Counted from the stretch's first letter, positions 31,239-41,124 are shown. The stretch: DNA of 64,000 nt from Hydrogenimonas cancrithermarum (GCF_030296055.1 NZ_AP027370.1:558001-622000); one strand, 5' to 3'. Program-made: numbers and translations. Notes: a model not told the origin generated them from the letters alone.

Positions 31239-32249
31239 CTACTGGTGAAGTTTGAAATAGTACTTCTCATAGTAGAGTGTATCCTTTGTCGCGAAAAACC
31301 AGTCGTCGATCTCGTCGGGAATCTCGAAGACATTTTCCGATGCAAGGACGGGATCGGTTGCGATGATATACCCCTGCTTTTCGATCAGATAGATAAACTC
31401 GCCGTAGATCGCGCCGACGAAGTGCGCGAATGGAAATTTTCTGCTCTGCAGAATTTTCAGATCGGTATCGCAGTGATAGATCGTCCCCTCTTTCGAGAGG
31501 ATATAGATACCGTCTTCCAGGAAAAGCACGTGGCTTATCTCCAGTGTCTGGGCATCCATCAGTTTGGGGCTGACGGAAATGATGCGATGCGGTGTCGCGG
31601 CAACGAGTCGGTTCCCGATAACGTCGAGAAAAATGATGTTGTTGAACTCCTCCCCTTTGCCGACGACGATTTCACGCACTTTCGCGCCATTGTTTTTGTT
31701 CAGGATCACCAGTTTTCCGTCGAGTGTCGGAATCAGCACGAGCTGCTCGAGCATCATCGGCGATGCGATGCGTATGTCGGCCGTCAGAGCGGGATCGGAC
31801 CCATACTTCACGATTGTCTTTTTCGCTTTGTAGTCATAGATTCCGTAACTGTTCCCTTCGATCAAAAAGGCGATGGCATCGGTTCCCGGAATGAAAAGCG
31901 CCGCGAGAAGCCGCCGGGGAAGATCGATCGTGTCGCTGCTGTTTGTCTCCGTATTGAAAATGATATTGGGCTTGCAGTCTCCGGCTGCGGCGACAAGGGG
32001 CCCCGACTGAGCGATGTAGCGATACCCCTTCGGCAGATGGTAGGACAAGAGCCCCTCTTCGGTAATAACCTGTCCGTTTGCGAGGGTCGCGGAATCGTAG
32101 CCGATCTCAACGATTTTGGCCGGCAGTTCGCCGTCGTAGTTGACGACCCCTTCGATCGTTTCGGGTTCGAAGTAGTTTTTTTCGCTGCATCCGGTGCCAA
32201 GAAGTGCAAAAAGGAGAAGCAGAAAGGAGAAAACGGACGATCGGATCAT
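31239..32249 (-). CDS. BamB-like beta-propeller lipoprotein
   Basis: 336 residues with a lipoprotein signal ending LLGTGC (Cys21). The rest is a series of short beta-rich repeats of the WD/PQQ-propeller style (e.g. EQLVLIPTLDGKLVILNKNN, then DVIGNRLVAATPHRIISV, then ISHVLFLEDGIYILSKEGTI), which suggests a beta-propeller. The upstream gene encodes a YfgM-like protein, and in gammaproteobacteria yfgM directly precedes bamB. I infer a BamB-like role in outer-membrane protein assembly; sequence identity is too low to assert it. Confidence 0.68.
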   Translation of the reverse strand: MIRSSVFSFLLLLFALLGTGCSEKNYFEPETIEGVVNYDGELPAKIVEIGYDSATLANGQVITEEGLLSYHLPKGYRYIAQSGPLVAAAGDCKPNIIFNTETNSSDTIDLPRRLLAALFIPGTDAIAFLIEGNSYGIYDYKAKKTIVKYGSDPALTADIRIASPMMLEQLVLIPTLDGKLVILNKNNGAKVREIVVGKGEEFNNIIFLDVIGNRLVAATPHRIISVSPKLMDAQTLEISHVLFLEDGIYILSKEGTIYHCDTDLKILQSRKFPFAHFVGAIYGEFIYLIEKQGYIIATDPVLASENVFEIPDEIDDWFFATKDTLYYEKYYFKLHQ

Positions 32250-32875
32250 CTGGACCCTTCTTTTTTGCCCGACGCGGCGATGCCGTAGTGGTTCAGCATC
32301 CGTGCAGCGGCTTTGAGCGGAGAGCTGTCGGCGATCATCGCCAGCCTCTCTTTGGCCTGCGAAACTTCACCCGCCTTCATCAGAAGATAAGCCTCATCGA
32401 ATATCGCAAAATCTTTCAAGAGTGCCTCGCTCTGCATCCGATAGTTCTTGATCGTTTCCGCACTCTTTTTCCAGACACCCAGATGATAGCGGGCCAAATC
32501 GGAAACAACCTCATCTTTGCTTTCCGCCAGCGTCTCGAGTGTGCTCACATCACCCGCCTGCGTCGCATGCTGGAGCAATACCAGCCGGGCCAATGGCGGG
32601 TTCTCCTTTTTCAGCGTCTCCAGCGCCCCTTTGTCCGAAGGATTTTTCTGCAGCTGTAAAAAAGCCGCATTGGCGCGCAGAAGCTGTTGCTCTTTCAGAT
32701 ATCCCATCACGCCATACCCAATACCGCCAACCACGACGAGAACCGCAACGGCCAGAATGGCCAACCTGTTACGCTTGTAAAAACGCTCCACTTTGATCAA
32801 TCCCGAAAGAAGCTTCTCATCCTGCGTCAGCTCCTCTTTCGCAAACTCCACCTGCTCTTTGATACTCACGTGCAC
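32246..32875 (-). CDS. YfgM-like membrane-anchored TPR-type protein
   Basis: 209 residues: a cytoplasmic N-terminus (KEQVEFAKEELTQDEKLLSG), a single membrane helix (about 36-59), then an all-helical periplasmic domain with tetratricopeptide-like pairs (ARLVLLQHATQAGDVSTLE; VVSDLARYHLGVWKKSAE; LMKAGEVSQAKERLAMIA). This is the layout of YfgM/AncA, a periplasmic chaperone linked to SecYEG and PpiD. It overlaps the BamB-like lipoprotein gene by 4 bases. It is the first gene of the operon that runs to endonuclease V. Confidence 0.68.
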   Translation of the reverse strand: MHVSIKEQVEFAKEELTQDEKLLSGLIKVERFYKRNRLAILAVAVLVVVGGIGYGVMGYLKEQQLLRANAAFLQLQKNPSDKGALETLKKENPPLARLVLLQHATQAGDVSTLETLAESKDEVVSDLARYHLGVWKKSAETIKNYRMQSEALLKDFAIFDEAYLLMKAGEVSQAKERLAMIADSSPLKAAARMLNHYGIAASGKKEGSR

Positions 32876-32896
32876 TCCTGAAAACTACGCTTAAAA

Positions 32897-32924
32897 TTTA
32901 GTGTGATATCATATCAAAACTAAA
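32897..32924. promoter_or_regulatory. Nested palindrome in the divergent yfgM-like/gatC promoter region
   Basis: TGATATCATATCA (32904-32916), a perfect 13-base palindrome, is nested between TTTAGT (32897-32902) and ACTAAA (32919-32924). It lies between two divergent operons, where an operator for either side would be expected. No regulator is assigned. Confidence 0.45.
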
Positions 32925-32951
32925 GTTAAAAAAAGTGAAGGATGCCGAAAC

Positions 32952-33242
32952 ATGAAATTTGATGATGCGATGCTGCAACGCCTGGAGAAACTTTCGATGC
33001 TCAAAATCGAAGAGGAAAAACGCGAAGAGATGATCGGGGAACTCGAAAAGATCGTCGGTTTCGTGGAGGTTTTGGGCGAACTCGACACCGAAGGGCTCGA
33101 CCCCTCCTTCAGTACCCTCGAAGGCGGCACCCCGATGCGCGAAGATACTCCCGACGAAGACCCTGAAATCCGAAGAATCATCCTCGAAAACGCACCCAAA
33201 ACCAAAGACGACTACTTTGTCGTACCGAACATTATCGAATAG
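32952..33242 (+). CDS. gatC: Aspartyl/glutamyl-tRNA amidotransferase subunit C
   Basis: 96 residues, the standard GatC size. MKFDDAMLQRLEKLSMLKIEEEKREEM and the LRED-like segment PMREDTPDEDP are typical, as is the DDYFVVPNIIE end. GatC stabilises GatAB, which converts Glu-tRNA(Gln) or Asp-tRNA(Asn) to Gln- or Asn-tRNA. GatA and GatB are not in this window. A GAAGGA ribosome binding site precedes the start. Confidence 0.93.
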   Translation: MKFDDAMLQRLEKLSMLKIEEEKREEMIGELEKIVGFVEVLGELDTEGLDPSFSTLEGGTPMREDTPDEDPEIRRIILENAPKTKDDYFVVPNIIE

Positions 33243-33245
33243 ACC

Positions 33246-33590
33246 ATGATCAGACTCTACGGTATCAAAACCTGCGACTCCGTCCGCAAAGCGGTCAAAT
33301 TTCTCAAAGCCCGTAACATCGATTTCGAAATGGTCGATTTTAGGAACACACCCGTCGGATGCGACACGATCGACCGTTGGCTGGAGCGGGTTCCCGTGGC
33401 GAAGCTTTTCAATACACGCGGAACCACCTACCGGACGCTGAATCTCAAATCGCTCGCGCTCGACGATGCAGCCAAACGCGCATGGCTCTGCAAGGAGAAC
33501 ATGCTTATCAAACGCCCGGTCGTCGAAACCGACGATGGCGAAGTGATCGTGGGCTATGACGAAAACCGCTACAAGGAAATTTTTAGATGA
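33246..33590 (+). CDS. ArsC/Spx-family (YffB-like) thioredoxin-fold protein
   Basis: 114 residues. IRLYGIKTCDSVRKAVKFL at the N-terminus is the ArsC/Spx fold start with a single cysteine (CDS instead of the Spx CxxC), like E. coli YffB. True arsenate reductases need extra conserved arginines; these are not evident, so I avoid the arsenate reductase label. It starts three bases after gatC and overlaps pilT by 4 bases. Confidence 0.83.
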   Translation: MIRLYGIKTCDSVRKAVKFLKARNIDFEMVDFRNTPVGCDTIDRWLERVPVAKLFNTRGTTYRTLNLKSLALDDAAKRAWLCKENMLIKRPVVETDDGEVIVGYDENRYKEIFR

Positions 33591-34660
33591 GCAATGTCGC
33601 AATCGATATCAGAAAACTTTTGAAAAATGTCGTCGCCTACAAAGCGAGCGACCTCCACCTCGTCAGCCGAAGCGAACCACAGATCCGCATCGACGGACGT
33701 CTCGTACCTCTCAATCTTCCGAAACTCGACGGTGAAGCGATCGAAGAGATGTGCTACTCGATCATTACCGAAAAACAGAAAAAAGCGTTCGAAGAGCACA
33801 AAGAGCTCGATTTCGCGATACAGATCCCCGAAGTCGGCCGTTTTCGTGCCAACTATTACCGCACGATGGGCGACGTCGCCGCGGCGTTTCGTGTCATTCC
33901 CACACATATTCCCAGCATCGACGACCTCGAGGCACCGCAGATCTACAAAAAGCTGATCCAGCGCGAAAAAGGCCTCATTCTCGTCACGGGACCTACGGGA
34001 AGCGGTAAATCGACGACACTCGCCGCGATGCTGAATGAAATCAACATGACCGAGCGAAAACACATCATCACGATCGAAGACCCGATCGAATTCGTCCATG
34101 AAAACAACCAATCGCTCTTTTCACACCGGAACATCGGGACCGATACCGACTCCTTCGCGCAGGCGCTGAAATACTCGCTTCGTGAAGACCCCGATGTCAT
34201 CCTGATCGGAGAGATGCGGGATAAAGAGACGATCGCGGCGGCGTTGACGGCAGCGGAAACCGGTCACCTCGTCTTCGGAACACTCCACACCAACTCCGCG
34301 GCCCAGACGGTCAACCGTATCATCGACGTCTTCAGTGGCGACGAACAGCCGCAGGTACGGGCACAGCTCTCCACGTCGCTCGTCGCCGTCATCGCCCAGG
34401 CGCTCCTGCCGAAAATCGGCGGAGGACGAATCGCCGTACCGGAGATTCTCATCACCAACCCGGCGATCGCCAACCTTATCCGGGAAGACAAGGTTCATCA
34501 GATCTACAGCCAGATGCAGCTTGGCCAGGGCGAAAGCGGGATGCAGACACAGACGCAGGTCATGGTCAAACTCGTCAAAAACCATATGATCGAAAAAAGC
34601 GAGGCCCTTCGTTTCTCTACCCGTCCCGACGAACTGCTCAAGGCGCTGCAGCACGCCTGA
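33587..34660 (+). CDS. pilT: Type IV pilus retraction ATPase PilT
   Basis: 357 residues, full length. N-terminal PAS-like domain with ASDLHL; Walker A GPTGSGKST from residue 135; Asp box (ITIEDPIEFVH), Walker B-type segment VILIGEMRD, His box (TGHLVFGTLHTNSA) and the AIRNLIRE-like C-terminus (AIANLIREDKVHQI). It powers pilus retraction, used in twitching and DNA uptake. No pilin or other pilus gene is in this window; dprA nearby also points to competence. Confidence 0.95.
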   Translation: MSNVAIDIRKLLKNVVAYKASDLHLVSRSEPQIRIDGRLVPLNLPKLDGEAIEEMCYSIITEKQKKAFEEHKELDFAIQIPEVGRFRANYYRTMGDVAAAFRVIPTHIPSIDDLEAPQIYKKLIQREKGLILVTGPTGSGKSTTLAAMLNEINMTERKHIITIEDPIEFVHENNQSLFSHRNIGTDTDSFAQALKYSLREDPDVILIGEMRDKETIAAALTAAETGHLVFGTLHTNSAAQTVNRIIDVFSGDEQPQVRAQLSTSLVAVIAQALLPKIGGGRIAVPEILITNPAIANLIREDKVHQIYSQMQLGQGESGMQTQTQVMVKLVKNHMIEKSEALRFSTRPDELLKALQHA

Positions 34661-34678
34661 TATCCGCTTCTCGATGCA

Positions 34679-34706
34679 CCGTTTGATTCACAAACGGCGC
34701 GTTTTT
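34679..34706 (+). terminator. Intrinsic terminator after pilT
   Basis: CCGTTTG-ATTCA-CAAACGG forms a perfect 7-bp stem, followed after four bases by TTTTT. It separates the gatC-pilT operon from the DAHP synthase gene. Confidence 0.7.
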
Positions 34707-34762
34707 CATCATCTTCCACGTTCCTGACGTTGCCTTTTTCCACTCTCTCACACGATTTATGG

Positions 34763-34768
34763 TATTAT
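34763..34768 (+). promoter_or_regulatory. -10 box for the DAHP synthase gene
   Basis: TATTAT, followed by TGCG, 29 bases before the start codon and after the pilT terminator. GAAGGA at 34783-34788 is the ribosome binding site. Confidence 0.5.
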
Positions 34769-34796
34769 TGCGCCAAATTTTTGAAGGATAGACGAG

Positions 34797-36149
34797 ATGA
34801 GCAGATGGAGCAAATCGAGCTGGCGAGATTTTCCGATCAAACAGCAGCCACACTACAAAGACCCCGAAGCGGTCAGACAGGTCGAGCAGGAACTTGAAAA
34901 GTTTCCTCCGCTGATCTTTGCGGAAGAGGCCCGCAGTCTGCAGGAGAAACTCGGCGATGTCAGCAAAGGGGAGGCGTTCTTGCTGCAAGGTGGCGACTGT
35001 GCCGAAAGTTTCAACGCCTTCAATGCCGATACGATCAAAAACCTTTTCAAAGTGATGATGCAGATGGCTGTGGTCATGACCTATTCGAGCGGAAAACCGG
35101 TCGTGAAAGTCGGCCGTATCGCTGGACAGTTCGCCAAACCGCGCAGCTCCGACGTCGAATCGAAAGGCGATGTCGAACTGCCGAGCTACCGCGGCGACAT
35201 CGTCAACGATGCCGACTTCGTTCCCGAAGCCCGCGAACCGAAGCCTGAAAAACTTGTCAAAGCCTACTACCAGTCCGCTGCCACACTCAACCTTCTTCGT
35301 GCATTCTCCCGTGGAGGAATGGCGGACCTGACCAAGGTACACAACTGGAATCTCGATTTCGTCAAGGACAAGGCACTCGGACAACGCTACGAAGAGCTGG
35401 CGGAGAAGATCACACAGGCGATGGATTTCATCAAAGCGTGTGGCATTACTCCCCAAAATACACCGCAGCTTCATGAAACGGTGCTCTATACCTCCCATGA
35501 AGCGCTTCTGCTCAATTACGAAGAGGCTCTGACACGCGTCGACTCGCTGACAGGCGACTGGTACGACTGCTCCGCGCATATGCTCTGGATTGGTGACAGA
35601 ACGCGCAATCTCGATGGCGCGCATATCGAATTTTTCCGAGGCATCAACAATCCCGTCGGCGTCAAAGTCGGCCCCACGATGAACGAGGACGAACTGATCG
35701 CGCTGATCGACAAGCTCAATCCGCAGAACGTTCCCGGCCGTCTGACGCTTATCGTTCGTATGGGTGCAGACAAAATTGGAGAACTCTTTCCTCCACTGCT
35801 CAGGCGCGTCAAAGCGGAAGGAAAACAGGTTGTCTGGAGCTGTGACCCGATGCATGGCAATACGTTCAAAACCGAAAGCGGTTTCAAGACACGCGAGTTC
35901 AACAACATTCTTTCGGAAGTGAAACAGTTCTTCCAGATCCACAAAGCCGAAGGAACCGTTGCCGGCGGCATCCACCTCGAAATGACGGGCGAAGATGTCA
36001 CGGAATGCACGGGAAGTCAGAGTTGCAACATCACCGTCGATGCACTCGGAAATCGCTACCACACCCAGTGCGATCCGAGGCTCAATGCGAATCAGGCGCT
36101 GGAGATGGCATTCATGATCTCCGAATTCTTCAAGGATCTCAAGAAATAG
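34797..36149 (+). CDS. 3-deoxy-7-phosphoheptulonate synthase, class II
   Basis: 450 residues, the plant/Mycobacterium-like class II (AroA-II) DAHP synthase. Motifs: [32 protein letters not shown] (part), WDLDFV-like [16 protein letters not shown], and [12 protein letters not shown] with metal-binding residues; the end [17 protein letters not shown] is typical. It joins PEP and erythrose 4-phosphate in the first shikimate step, feeding aroE and trpE, which are encoded downstream. It seems to be a single-gene transcription unit. Confidence 0.95.
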   Translation: MSRWSKSSWRDFPIKQQPHYKDPEAVRQVEQELEKFPPLIFAEEARSLQEKLGDVSKGEAFLLQGGDCAESFNAFNADTIKNLFKVMMQMAVVMTYSSGKPVVKVGRIAGQFAKPRSSDVESKGDVELPSYRGDIVNDADFVPEAREPKPEKLVKAYYQSAATLNLLRAFSRGGMADLTKVHNWNLDFVKDKALGQRYEELAEKITQAMDFIKACGITPQNTPQLHETVLYTSHEALLLNYEEALTRVDSLTGDWYDCSAHMLWIGDRTRNLDGAHIEFFRGINNPVGVKVGPTMNEDELIALIDKLNPQNVPGRLTLIVRMGADKIGELFPPLLRRVKAEGKQVVWSCDPMHGNTFKTESGFKTREFNNILSEVKQFFQIHKAEGTVAGGIHLEMTGEDVTECTGSQSCNITVDALGNRYHTQCDPRLNANQALEMAFMISEFFKDLKK

Positions 36150-36157
36150 GTTCGAAC

Positions 36158-36183
36158 AACGGGGAAGAGAAATCTTTCCCGTT
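36158..36183 (+). terminator. Weak terminator-like hairpin after DAHP synthase
   Basis: AACGGGGAA pairs with TTTCCCGTT (one G-T pair) around an 8-base loop, eight bases after the stop codon. The T run is interrupted, so termination strength is uncertain. Confidence 0.45.
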
Positions 36184-36205
36184 TCCACTTCTCCTCTCCT
36201 CTTTG

Positions 36206-36225
36206 TATTATCTATTTTGATAATA
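36206..36225. promoter_or_regulatory. Fur-box-like inverted repeat upstream of the GGDEF-cvpA-fur operon
   Basis: TATTATC and GATAATA form a perfect 7-bp inverted repeat with a 6-base spacer, about 38 bases upstream of the -10 box. The ATTATC/GATAAT hexamers are those of Fur boxes, though in the tail-to-tail arrangement. fur is the third gene of the operon, so autoregulation is plausible but unproven. Confidence 0.4.
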
Positions 36226-36262
36226 TTCGCTGTATGTTCTATAACTTTCAGCTTTTTTGTTT

Positions 36263-36268
36263 TATAAT
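36263..36268 (+). promoter_or_regulatory. -10 box for the GGDEF-cvpA-fur operon
   Basis: A perfect TATAAT 27 bases before the GGDEF gene start; CTGGAGAA is the ribosome binding site. Confidence 0.6.
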
Positions 36269-36294
36269 CAGCAAACCATACACTGGAGAATTTT

Positions 36295-37230
36295 ATGCCA
36301 TCGATAGAAAATATCACCGACGTGGTAAAAAAAAGCTATGAAGAGATCGAAAAATCTATCGCTGAAAAAAAGAGAAGCGGTGCCAACACGACCGATGTGG
36401 TCTATGATATCGTCGATATTTTTTTCAGGCACCTGAAACAGTCCGGATTCTCCATGGACCTGGATGCCTATCTGGAAAAGGAGATGGAAAAAAAATCCAA
36501 AAAGTGTATCGATTTGGCACAAAAAAGTATCCACTCTTTTAAAGAATCGAACAACAATCTCCAGGAAATTACCGAGGCACACACGATCGAGATCGAGCGG
36601 ATCGTCGATGAATCGAACGAAATCGATGTCGGGACATTCAAAAAGCGTTTCGACTCGTTTCAGCACGATCTTCTCGAAGAGTTGAGCCGTGCCAATGCCG
36701 TGATCAAATCACTCGAAAACGAAATCGAAGATCTGCAGAGACAGTCCAACATCGATCCTCTGACCAAACTCAACAACCGAAAAGCGCTCGAGATCGACGG
36801 CAAGGAACTTCTCAAGCATTCCAGTGAGCGAAATCTGAACATCGTCGCGCTGATGATCGATGCCGACGATTTCAAAAAGGTCAATGACACATTCGGCCAC
36901 ATCGCCGGCGACAAAGTTCTGATACTGCTTTCGAAACTTTTCAAATCTTCCATCCGCGAATCTGACAAAGCCTACCGGTACGGGGGCGAAGAGTTTCTGA
37001 TTCTCTTCAACAGGGCGACCAAAGAGGAGGCCAAAAAAATCGCTGAGCGAATCATGAAAGCGGTCCGCACGAATAAACTGATCTATAAAAATCAGATTAT
37101 AAAAATCACCCTGAGCATGGGCATGACAGAACACCAAAGAGGCGATACGCTCGAAAGTATGATCGAACGGGCCGACGCGGCGGTCTATCAGGCCAAACAG
37201 GAGGGAAAAGACAGGTTGGTGGTACGCTGA
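36295..37230 (+). CDS. Soluble diguanylate cyclase (GGDEF)
   Basis: 311 residues without membrane segments. The N-terminal 150 residues are helical, with a coiled coil leading into the GGDEF domain (from about 160: NIDPLTKLNNRKALE). The active site is GGEEF at 230-234, with an RxxD inhibitory site (RESD) five residues before it, so an active, feedback-inhibited c-di-GMP synthase is expected. The N-terminal helical domain is of unknown type. Its stop shares bases with the cvpA-like start (TGATG). Confidence 0.92.
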   Translation: MPSIENITDVVKKSYEEIEKSIAEKKRSGANTTDVVYDIVDIFFRHLKQSGFSMDLDAYLEKEMEKKSKKCIDLAQKSIHSFKESNNNLQEITEAHTIEIERIVDESNEIDVGTFKKRFDSFQHDLLEELSRANAVIKSLENEIEDLQRQSNIDPLTKLNNRKALEIDGKELLKHSSERNLNIVALMIDADDFKKVNDTFGHIAGDKVLILLSKLFKSSIRESDKAYRYGGEEFLILFNRATKEEAKKIAERIMKAVRTNKLIYKNQIIKITLSMGMTEHQRGDTLESMIERADAAVYQAKQEGKDRLVVR

Positions 37231-37835
37231 TGGAAATGAACTGGTTCGACATCGTTACGGCTTCTTTGATTCTACTCATAGGAATCAAAGGTATTTTCAA
37301 CGGACTGATCAAAGAGTTGGCCGGTCTTGTCGGCATCGTACTGGGCGTATGGGTCGCATCGACATACGCTTCCGACTTCGGACAATGGATCGGAAAGAGC
37401 TTTTTGCCGCTCGACTCCCAGTCAGCTCTGGCCATGATCGGGTTTCTGGCGCTTTTGACACTGATTTGGCTTGCATGTATCGTTGCAGGCGTCCTTGTCT
37501 CCAAACTCGTTTCGCTTTCTGGACTCGGTATCATCGACAAACTTCTTGGCCTCCTTTTCGCATCGGCCAAAGTTTTCATCATCCTCTCCGTCATCGTCTT
37601 TGCGCTTTCCAACATCGAGATCGTCAAAAAAAATACGGAAAAATTCACGGCCAAAAGCCTACTCCACCCCCTCTTCGTCAAAACGGGCGAATTCATTGTA
37701 CATATCGATACGGATGATCTTCTCGAAAAAGCCGATGGGGTGAAAAAGCGCTCCGAAGAGGCGGTGAAAAAAGGAGAGAAAATCGTTTCGCAAAGGAGCG
37801 GCAACGCGACAAGGGAAGCAGATGAAACAAGATAA
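37230..37835 (+). CDS. CvpA-family membrane protein
   Basis: 201 residues. Four membrane helices (about 8-28, 30-48, 63-90, 102-125) with the family segment FDIVTASLILLIGIKGIFNG and GLIKELAGLVG, then a basic C-terminal tail. CvpA proteins relate to colicin V production and envelope homeostasis, with a poorly defined mechanism. It is coupled to the GGDEF gene and overlaps fur by 14 bases. Confidence 0.88.
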   Translation: MEMNWFDIVTASLILLIGIKGIFNGLIKELAGLVGIVLGVWVASTYASDFGQWIGKSFLPLDSQSALAMIGFLALLTLIWLACIVAGVLVSKLVSLSGLGIIDKLLGLLFASAKVFIILSVIVFALSNIEIVKKNTEKFTAKSLLHPLFVKTGEFIVHIDTDDLLEKADGVKKRSEEAVKKGEKIVSQRSGNATREADETR

Positions 37836-38307
37836 AAACGTCGAGACATCCCCTCTGATATCGTATGAAACACTGCTGACGCAGTTCAAGCAGCTTTTGC
37901 GTTCGGAAGGCCAAAAGTTCACGAAACAGCGCGAGGTGATACTCCATACGCTCTACAACCACAGCGGCCATTTCACGCCAGAAGAGCTCTACCGCCTCAT
38001 CAAGCAGGAAAATCCGGAACTCAGTACCGGTATCGCGACCATCTACCGCACCCTTTCGCTCCTTGAAAGAGCCGGCATCGTTACCTCGATCTCTTTCGGA
38101 ACCCAGGGCAAAAAGTACGAACTCGGCGTCAAAGCGCACCACGACCATATTATCTGCACAAAATGTGGTAAAATTCTGGAATTTTTCGACGAGGCGATCG
38201 AAAAGAAGCAGGAGCGAATCGCCAAAGAGTTCGGCTTCGAAATGGAAGACCACTCCCTGAAAATTTTCGGTATCTGCCCCGAATGCCAGAAAAAAACCGA
38301 CAAATAA
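37822..38307 (+). CDS. fur: Ferric uptake regulator
   Basis: 161 residues. The winged helix spans about 20-95 ([41 protein letters not shown]), and the metal/dimer domain carries [16 protein letters not shown] and a CPEC pair, i.e. the structural zinc cysteines. The N-terminal extension of about 20 residues is typical of Campylobacter and Helicobacter Fur. The fur-lysS-glyA order matches Campylobacter. The choice between Fur and PerR rests on this synteny. Confidence 0.9.
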   Translation: MKQDKNVETSPLISYETLLTQFKQLLRSEGQKFTKQREVILHTLYNHSGHFTPEELYRLIKQENPELSTGIATIYRTLSLLERAGIVTSISFGTQGKKYELGVKAHHDHIICTKCGKILEFFDEAIEKKQERIAKEFGFEMEDHSLKIFGICPECQKKTDK

Positions 38308-38332
38308 ACCATACAGAAAAGGAAATACGAGA

Positions 38333-39871
38333 TTGATATTTGACAATCAGTATCAGCAGCAGCGTATCGAAAAAGCGCAAACGCTGCGGGAAATGGGCAT
38401 CAACCCCTACCAAAACCGCGTCGTCAAAGAGTGCACCAACAAAGAGTTCCTCGAAAAGTACGCCTACCTCAAAGAGAGCGAAGAGAAAGAGGCACTGAAC
38501 GAGAGCTGCACCGTCACCGGACGCATCAAATTCCTCCGTCTGATGGGCAAGGCCGCCTTCGCGAAGATCGAGGACGAGAGTGGTGTACTGCAGATCTACT
38601 TCAGCCGAGACGACCTGGGGGACGAATGGTTCAAAACGGTCAAAAAGATGATCGAAGTGGGCGACATCGTCGCCGCAACGGGCTACCCCTTCATTACGCG
38701 TACAGGAGAGCTGACGATGCATGTCAAGCGGCTCGAACTGGTCACCAAAGCGATCACCCCTCTGCCGGAGAAGTTCCACGGCCTGCAGGATATCGAGTTA
38801 CGCTACCGCCAGCGCTACCTCGACATGATCATGAACCCGGACGTGAAGCAGACATTCCTGATGCGCTCCAAAATCGTCAGCCTGATCCGCCGTTTCTTCG
38901 AAGATCACGGCTTTTTGGAAGTGGAAACCCCGATGATGCATCCGATCCCGGGGGGTGCCAACGCACGCCCCTTCGTGACGCACCACAACGCTCTCGGCGT
39001 CGACCGATATCTTCGTATCGCACCGGAGCTCTACCTCAAACGTCTCATCGTCGGTGGCTTCGAAGCGGTCTTCGAAATCAACCGGAACTTCCGCAACGAA
39101 GGGATGGATGCGACCCATAACCCGGAATTCACGATGATCGAGTTCTACTGGGCCTACCACCGCTACGAAGATCTGATGGAACTGACCGAAAAACTCTTCG
39201 AATACCTCTTCAAAGAGCTCGGCCTGCCGACCAAACTTCCATACGGTGAAGTCGAGATCGACTTCTCGACGCCATTCAAGCGCATCGCCTACAAAGAGGC
39301 TCTCGTCGAAATCGGCAACGTTCCGGAAGAGATTCTCGAAGATCGCGAAGCGATGCGCAGCTTCCTCGAAGAGAAGGGAATCGAAGTGGAAGAGCATTTG
39401 ACGAAAGGGCAGCTCTGGGGCGAACTGTTCGACGCTTTCGTCGAAGAGAAGCTGATCGACCCGACATTCGTCACCCACTTCCCGATCGACATCAGCCCGC
39501 TTGCACGGCGAAGCGACGACAATCCGGAAATCGCGGATCGTTTCGAGCTCTTCATCGCCGGCAAGGAGATCGCCAACGGCTTCAGCGAGCTCAACGACCC
39601 GCTCGACCAGTACGAGCGTTTCAAAGCACAAGCCGCACAAAAGGAGAGCGACGACGAAGCGATGCATATGGACGAAGACTACGTCAAAGCACTCGGCTAC
39701 GGCATGCCGCCGACAGCGGGAGAAGGGATCGGCATCGACCGTCTGGTGATGCTTCTGACAAATCAGCACACGATTCGCGACGTCATTCTCTTCCCGGCGA
39801 TGCGTCCGCAAAAATCCCAATCTGAATCCCAAGAGAAGAAATCTGAAGAAAAGAGAGAGGACAACAAATGA
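38333..39871 (+). CDS. lysS: Lysyl-tRNA synthetase, class II
   Basis: 512 residues, TTG start with AAAAGGAAA upstream. An N-terminal OB fold ([20 protein letters not shown]) precedes the class II catalytic core with motif 2 ([19 protein letters not shown]) and motif 3 ([17 protein letters not shown]). It charges lysine tRNA. It starts 25 bases after fur and overlaps glyA by 4 bases. Confidence 0.97.
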   Translation: MIFDNQYQQQRIEKAQTLREMGINPYQNRVVKECTNKEFLEKYAYLKESEEKEALNESCTVTGRIKFLRLMGKAAFAKIEDESGVLQIYFSRDDLGDEWFKTVKKMIEVGDIVAATGYPFITRTGELTMHVKRLELVTKAITPLPEKFHGLQDIELRYRQRYLDMIMNPDVKQTFLMRSKIVSLIRRFFEDHGFLEVETPMMHPIPGGANARPFVTHHNALGVDRYLRIAPELYLKRLIVGGFEAVFEINRNFRNEGMDATHNPEFTMIEFYWAYHRYEDLMELTEKLFEYLFKELGLPTKLPYGEVEIDFSTPFKRIAYKEALVEIGNVPEEILEDREAMRSFLEEKGIEVEEHLTKGQLWGELFDAFVEEKLIDPTFVTHFPIDISPLARRSDDNPEIADRFELFIAGKEIANGFSELNDPLDQYERFKAQAAQKESDDEAMHMDEDYVKALGYGMPPTAGEGIGIDRLVMLLTNQHTIRDVILFPAMRPQKSQSESQEKKSEEKREDNK

Positions 39872-41115
39872 CCATTTTGCAGCGAAACGACCCGATCGTC
39901 TACGAAATCATCGAAAACGAGCTCAAGCGCCAGACCGACCATCTCGAGATGATCGCCAGCGAGAACTTCACCTTTCCGGAAGTGATGGAGGCTCAGGGCA
40001 GCGTCTTTACCAACAAGTACGCCGAAGGGTACCCCTACAAGCGCTACTACGGCGGATGCGAATATGCCGATGCTGTGGAGCAGCTCGCGATCGACCGTGC
40101 CAAACTTCTGTTCGGATGCGAATACGCCAACGTCCAGCCCCACTCCGGAAGCCAGGCCAACGGCGGCGTCTACGCAGCACTTCTGAAAGCCGGCGACAAG
40201 ATTCTGGGAATGGACCTCAGCCACGGCGGGCACCTCACCCATGGCGCGAAAGTGAGCTTTTCAGGCAAAAACTACCAGAGCTTCACCTATGGCGTCGAAA
40301 TGGACGGCCGCATCGACTACGACCGCGTCGCGGATATCGCGCAGATCGTCAAACCCAAGCTGATCATCTGCGGAGCGAGCGCCTACGCCCGTGAGATCGA
40401 CTTCGCGAAATTCCGGGAAATCGCCGACGGCGTGGGTGCACTTCTAATGGCTGACGTCGCCCATATCGCGGGGCTCGTCGTTGCCGGCGAACATCCGCAC
40501 CCGTTCCCGTACTGCGACGTCGTCACGACGACGACCCACAAGACGCTTCGCGGGCCGCGCGGCGGCCTCATCATGACCAACAACGAAGATCTCGCCAAAA
40601 AGATCAACAGTGCCATCTTCCCGGGCATCCAGGGCGGGCCTCTCGTCCATGTCATCGCGGCCAAAGCGGTCGGTTTCGGCAAAAACCTCACCGATGAGTG
40701 GAAAATGTACGCACGGCAGGTCAAAGCCAACGCCAAGATTCTGGCCGACGTTCTGATGGCACGCGGGTACGACGTCGTCAGCGGAGGCACCGACAACCAC
40801 CTCGTGCTCGTCTCGTTCCTCGACAAGGATTTCAGCGGAAAAGATGCCGACGCCGCCCTCGGACGCGCAGGCATCACCGTCAACAAAAACACGGTACCCG
40901 GCGAGACGCGCAGCCCGTTTGTGACCAGCGGTATTCGCATCGGTTCTCCGGCACTCACCGCACGCGGCATGAAAGAGGCGGAGTTCGAAATCATCGCCAA
41001 CGCGATCTGCGACGTACTCGACGATATCGGGAACGAAGAGAAACAGGCAAAGATCAAAGAGGAGATGACCCAACTGGCGCATCGCTTCGTCATCTACGAC
41101 CGTCCTACCTATTAA
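39868..41115 (+). CDS. glyA: Serine hydroxymethyltransferase
   Basis: 415 residues. The PLP lysine lies in [15 protein letters not shown], and [16 protein letters not shown] and [16 protein letters not shown] are family motifs. It interconverts serine and glycine with transfer of one carbon to folate, linking to folP elsewhere in the window. It overlaps lysS by 4 bases and is followed after 9 bases by the DUF1882 gene. Confidence 0.97.
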   Translation: MTILQRNDPIVYEIIENELKRQTDHLEMIASENFTFPEVMEAQGSVFTNKYAEGYPYKRYYGGCEYADAVEQLAIDRAKLLFGCEYANVQPHSGSQANGGVYAALLKAGDKILGMDLSHGGHLTHGAKVSFSGKNYQSFTYGVEMDGRIDYDRVADIAQIVKPKLIICGASAYAREIDFAKFREIADGVGALLMADVAHIAGLVVAGEHPHPFPYCDVVTTTTHKTLRGPRGGLIMTNNEDLAKKINSAIFPGIQGGPLVHVIAAKAVGFGKNLTDEWKMYARQVKANAKILADVLMARGYDVVSGGTDNHLVLVSFLDKDFSGKDADAALGRAGITVNKNTVPGETRSPFVTSGIRIGSPALTARGMKEAEFEIIANAICDVLDDIGNEEKQAKIKEEMTQLAHRFVIYDRPTY

Positions 41116-41124
41116 AGGATAAAA

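Noticed and set aside
33246-33590. Arsenate reductase
   Set aside because: The fold matches ArsC/Spx, but only one cysteine in a CDS motif is present and there are no ars neighbours; YffB-like is safer.
34638-36317. 559-residue open frame on the minus strand
   Set aside because: Antisense to the class II DAHP synthase, which is complete.
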